Source: an archaeon (GTDB lineage: Archaea > Nanobdellota > Nanobdellia > SCGC-AAA011-G17 > GW2011-AR17). Taken from it: a stretch of DNA of 12,904 nt. The stretch covers positions 1 through 12,904 of the forward strand of contig JAHFJQ010000015.1 of the NCBI GenBank assembly GCA_023245755.1, in the 5' to 3' direction. The notes under the pieces were generated by a model that saw only the letters and a list, made by a program, of their open reading frames with translations, was not told where the DNA came from and ran no database searches. The position numbers were made by a program, and so were the translations under genes. This document shows positions 12,225 to 12,904 of this stretch, piece by piece (within the stretch, counting starts at the first letter, position 1; each line of letters begins with the position of its first letter).

Positions 12225-12885
12225 GAATTTCATATATTCCTTTTTGGTGTCCAGCCCCAATAATTGCAACAATCGTTTGTTCAGGGTATTTTTCCATACA
12301 CTGTTTCAGTCTTCGTGCCATGAATACATTTCTCTCCTCAATGAGCACCTTGTAAAAGGAAGGATATCTTATTCTCACTTGTTCAACAAGTGTGTGTATA
12401 AGTTCTTCTTGAGGAACTTTTTTGAGATCAAATTCGATTTTTTCTCCAAATCCTAAAAGGCCTTTCACAATATCTCCAACAAAACGAAATCTTTCTTTCC
12501 ACGTAAGAGTTTTAAAAAGTCTTTTAATAGTAATACTAATTTCTTGATCTATGAGCAAAATTTTTGCTTGAATCTTTGCTGCTTCATGAACGGCTGCCTT
12601 CATCTCTGCTCCTGGTTTTGTTCCTACCATCTTTCCCAGTCTTTCTTCAATCCATGCCCCAAAGAGTGCAAAAAGAAAACCAGAAGCTCCCAATTTCTTC
12701 AATTCTTGGAAGGAAACGCGTTTTCGTTTTCCTTTTGTTTCCATCAGTCCTTGAAATCTTCCTTTGTCTAATTCCACTGCAACAAATCCTGGTTTCTTCT
12801 CTGCAATAATCTTTTTAACTTCAACAATACTCTCTGGAGAGATATGAGATGTTCCAAGTAATATGAGATTTCTATATACTATCAT
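12196..12885 (-). CDS. TraB/PrgY-family protein, soluble short form
   Basis: A 229-aa protein matching the TraB/PrgY domain. Conserved blocks are visible in order: GTSHIS (11-16), VAVELDKGR (35-43), GAEMKAA (92-98), LLIDQEISITIKR (110-122), ERNVFMARRL (184-193) and IIGAGHQKGI (208-217). The conserved His, Glu and Arg residues of these blocks are thought to form a metal-dependent hydrolase site related to the TIKI and EreA-like superfamily; PrgY itself reduces the activity of a peptide pheromone. Archaeal homologues are often near 400 aa with C-terminal membrane helices. This one ends after the domain and has no membrane segment. In the fourth block the usual Asp-Arg is Asp-Gln. The start at 12885 is close to the window edge, so its promoter cannot be judged. 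Confidence 0.88.
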   Translation of the reverse strand: MIVYRNLILLGTSHISPESIVEVKKIIAEKKPGFVAVELDKGRFQGLMETKGKRKRVSFQELKKLGASGFLFALFGAWIEERLGKMVGTKPGAEMKAAVHEAAKIQAKILLIDQEISITIKRLFKTLTWKERFRFVGDIVKGLLGFGEKIEFDLKKVPQEELIHTLVEQVRIRYPSFYKVLIEERNVFMARRLKQCMEKYPEQTIVAIIGAGHQKGIYEILTNASWPSS

Positions 12886-12904
12886 AGAGCAAAGAAAAGT
12901 ATTT

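Overview
The window looks like a compact, AT-rich archaeal chromosome segment. Evidence for archaea: an archaeal-type TyrRS, a Hef-type fused helicase/XPF nuclease, a DacZ-like diadenylate cyclase, a COG1784-type TctA membrane protein, Lrp-like regulators and, most directly, TATA boxes centred about 25-29 nt upstream of most start codons with no Shine-Dalgarno sequence (leaderless transcription). The many small single-domain membrane or secreted proteins and short spacers would fit a DPANN-like lineage (Woesearchaeota/Pacearchaeota type). That placement is inference, not shown by the sequence. I see no tRNA, rRNA, CRISPR array or insertion sequence, and no gene-free stretch above 300 bases.

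Left part (1-2864): a partial unknown gene running off the left edge sits behind a 4-TM protein of unknown function. Next come a membrane-anchored JAMM metalloprotease-like protein, a 33-residue ultra-acidic microprotein with its own TATA box and a textbook ribosome binding site, and a TctA-like polytopic membrane protein.

Centre (2970-8163): a secreted SNase-like nuclease with a C-terminal zinc-binding-like segment; a diadenylate cyclase divergent from a double-length Lrp-type regulator, with an intergenic region rich in repeats; a membrane-anchored OB-fold protein; tyrosyl-tRNA synthetase; the 2'-5' RNA ligase-like phosphodiesterase ThpR; an overlapping zinc-ribbon gene; and a single-TM protein with an acidic, sequon-bearing linker and a small C-terminal domain.

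Right part (8168-12885): Hef, divergent from an 88-aa membrane protein; an M50/site-2-protease homologue whose catalytic residues are replaced; a type I membrane protein with a very lysine-rich tail; and a soluble TraB/PrgY-family protein.

Most genes are single transcription units with their own promoter. Convergent pairs overlap or nearly touch at their stop codons. The most distinctive non-coding signal is a near-palindrome (14-mer TGAAAGATTTTCAG) lying about midway between the two TATA boxes in two separate divergent intergenic regions (tctA-like/SNase and OB-fold/tyrS). It sits at identical spacing from the SNase and OB-fold start codons and looks like a shared operator.
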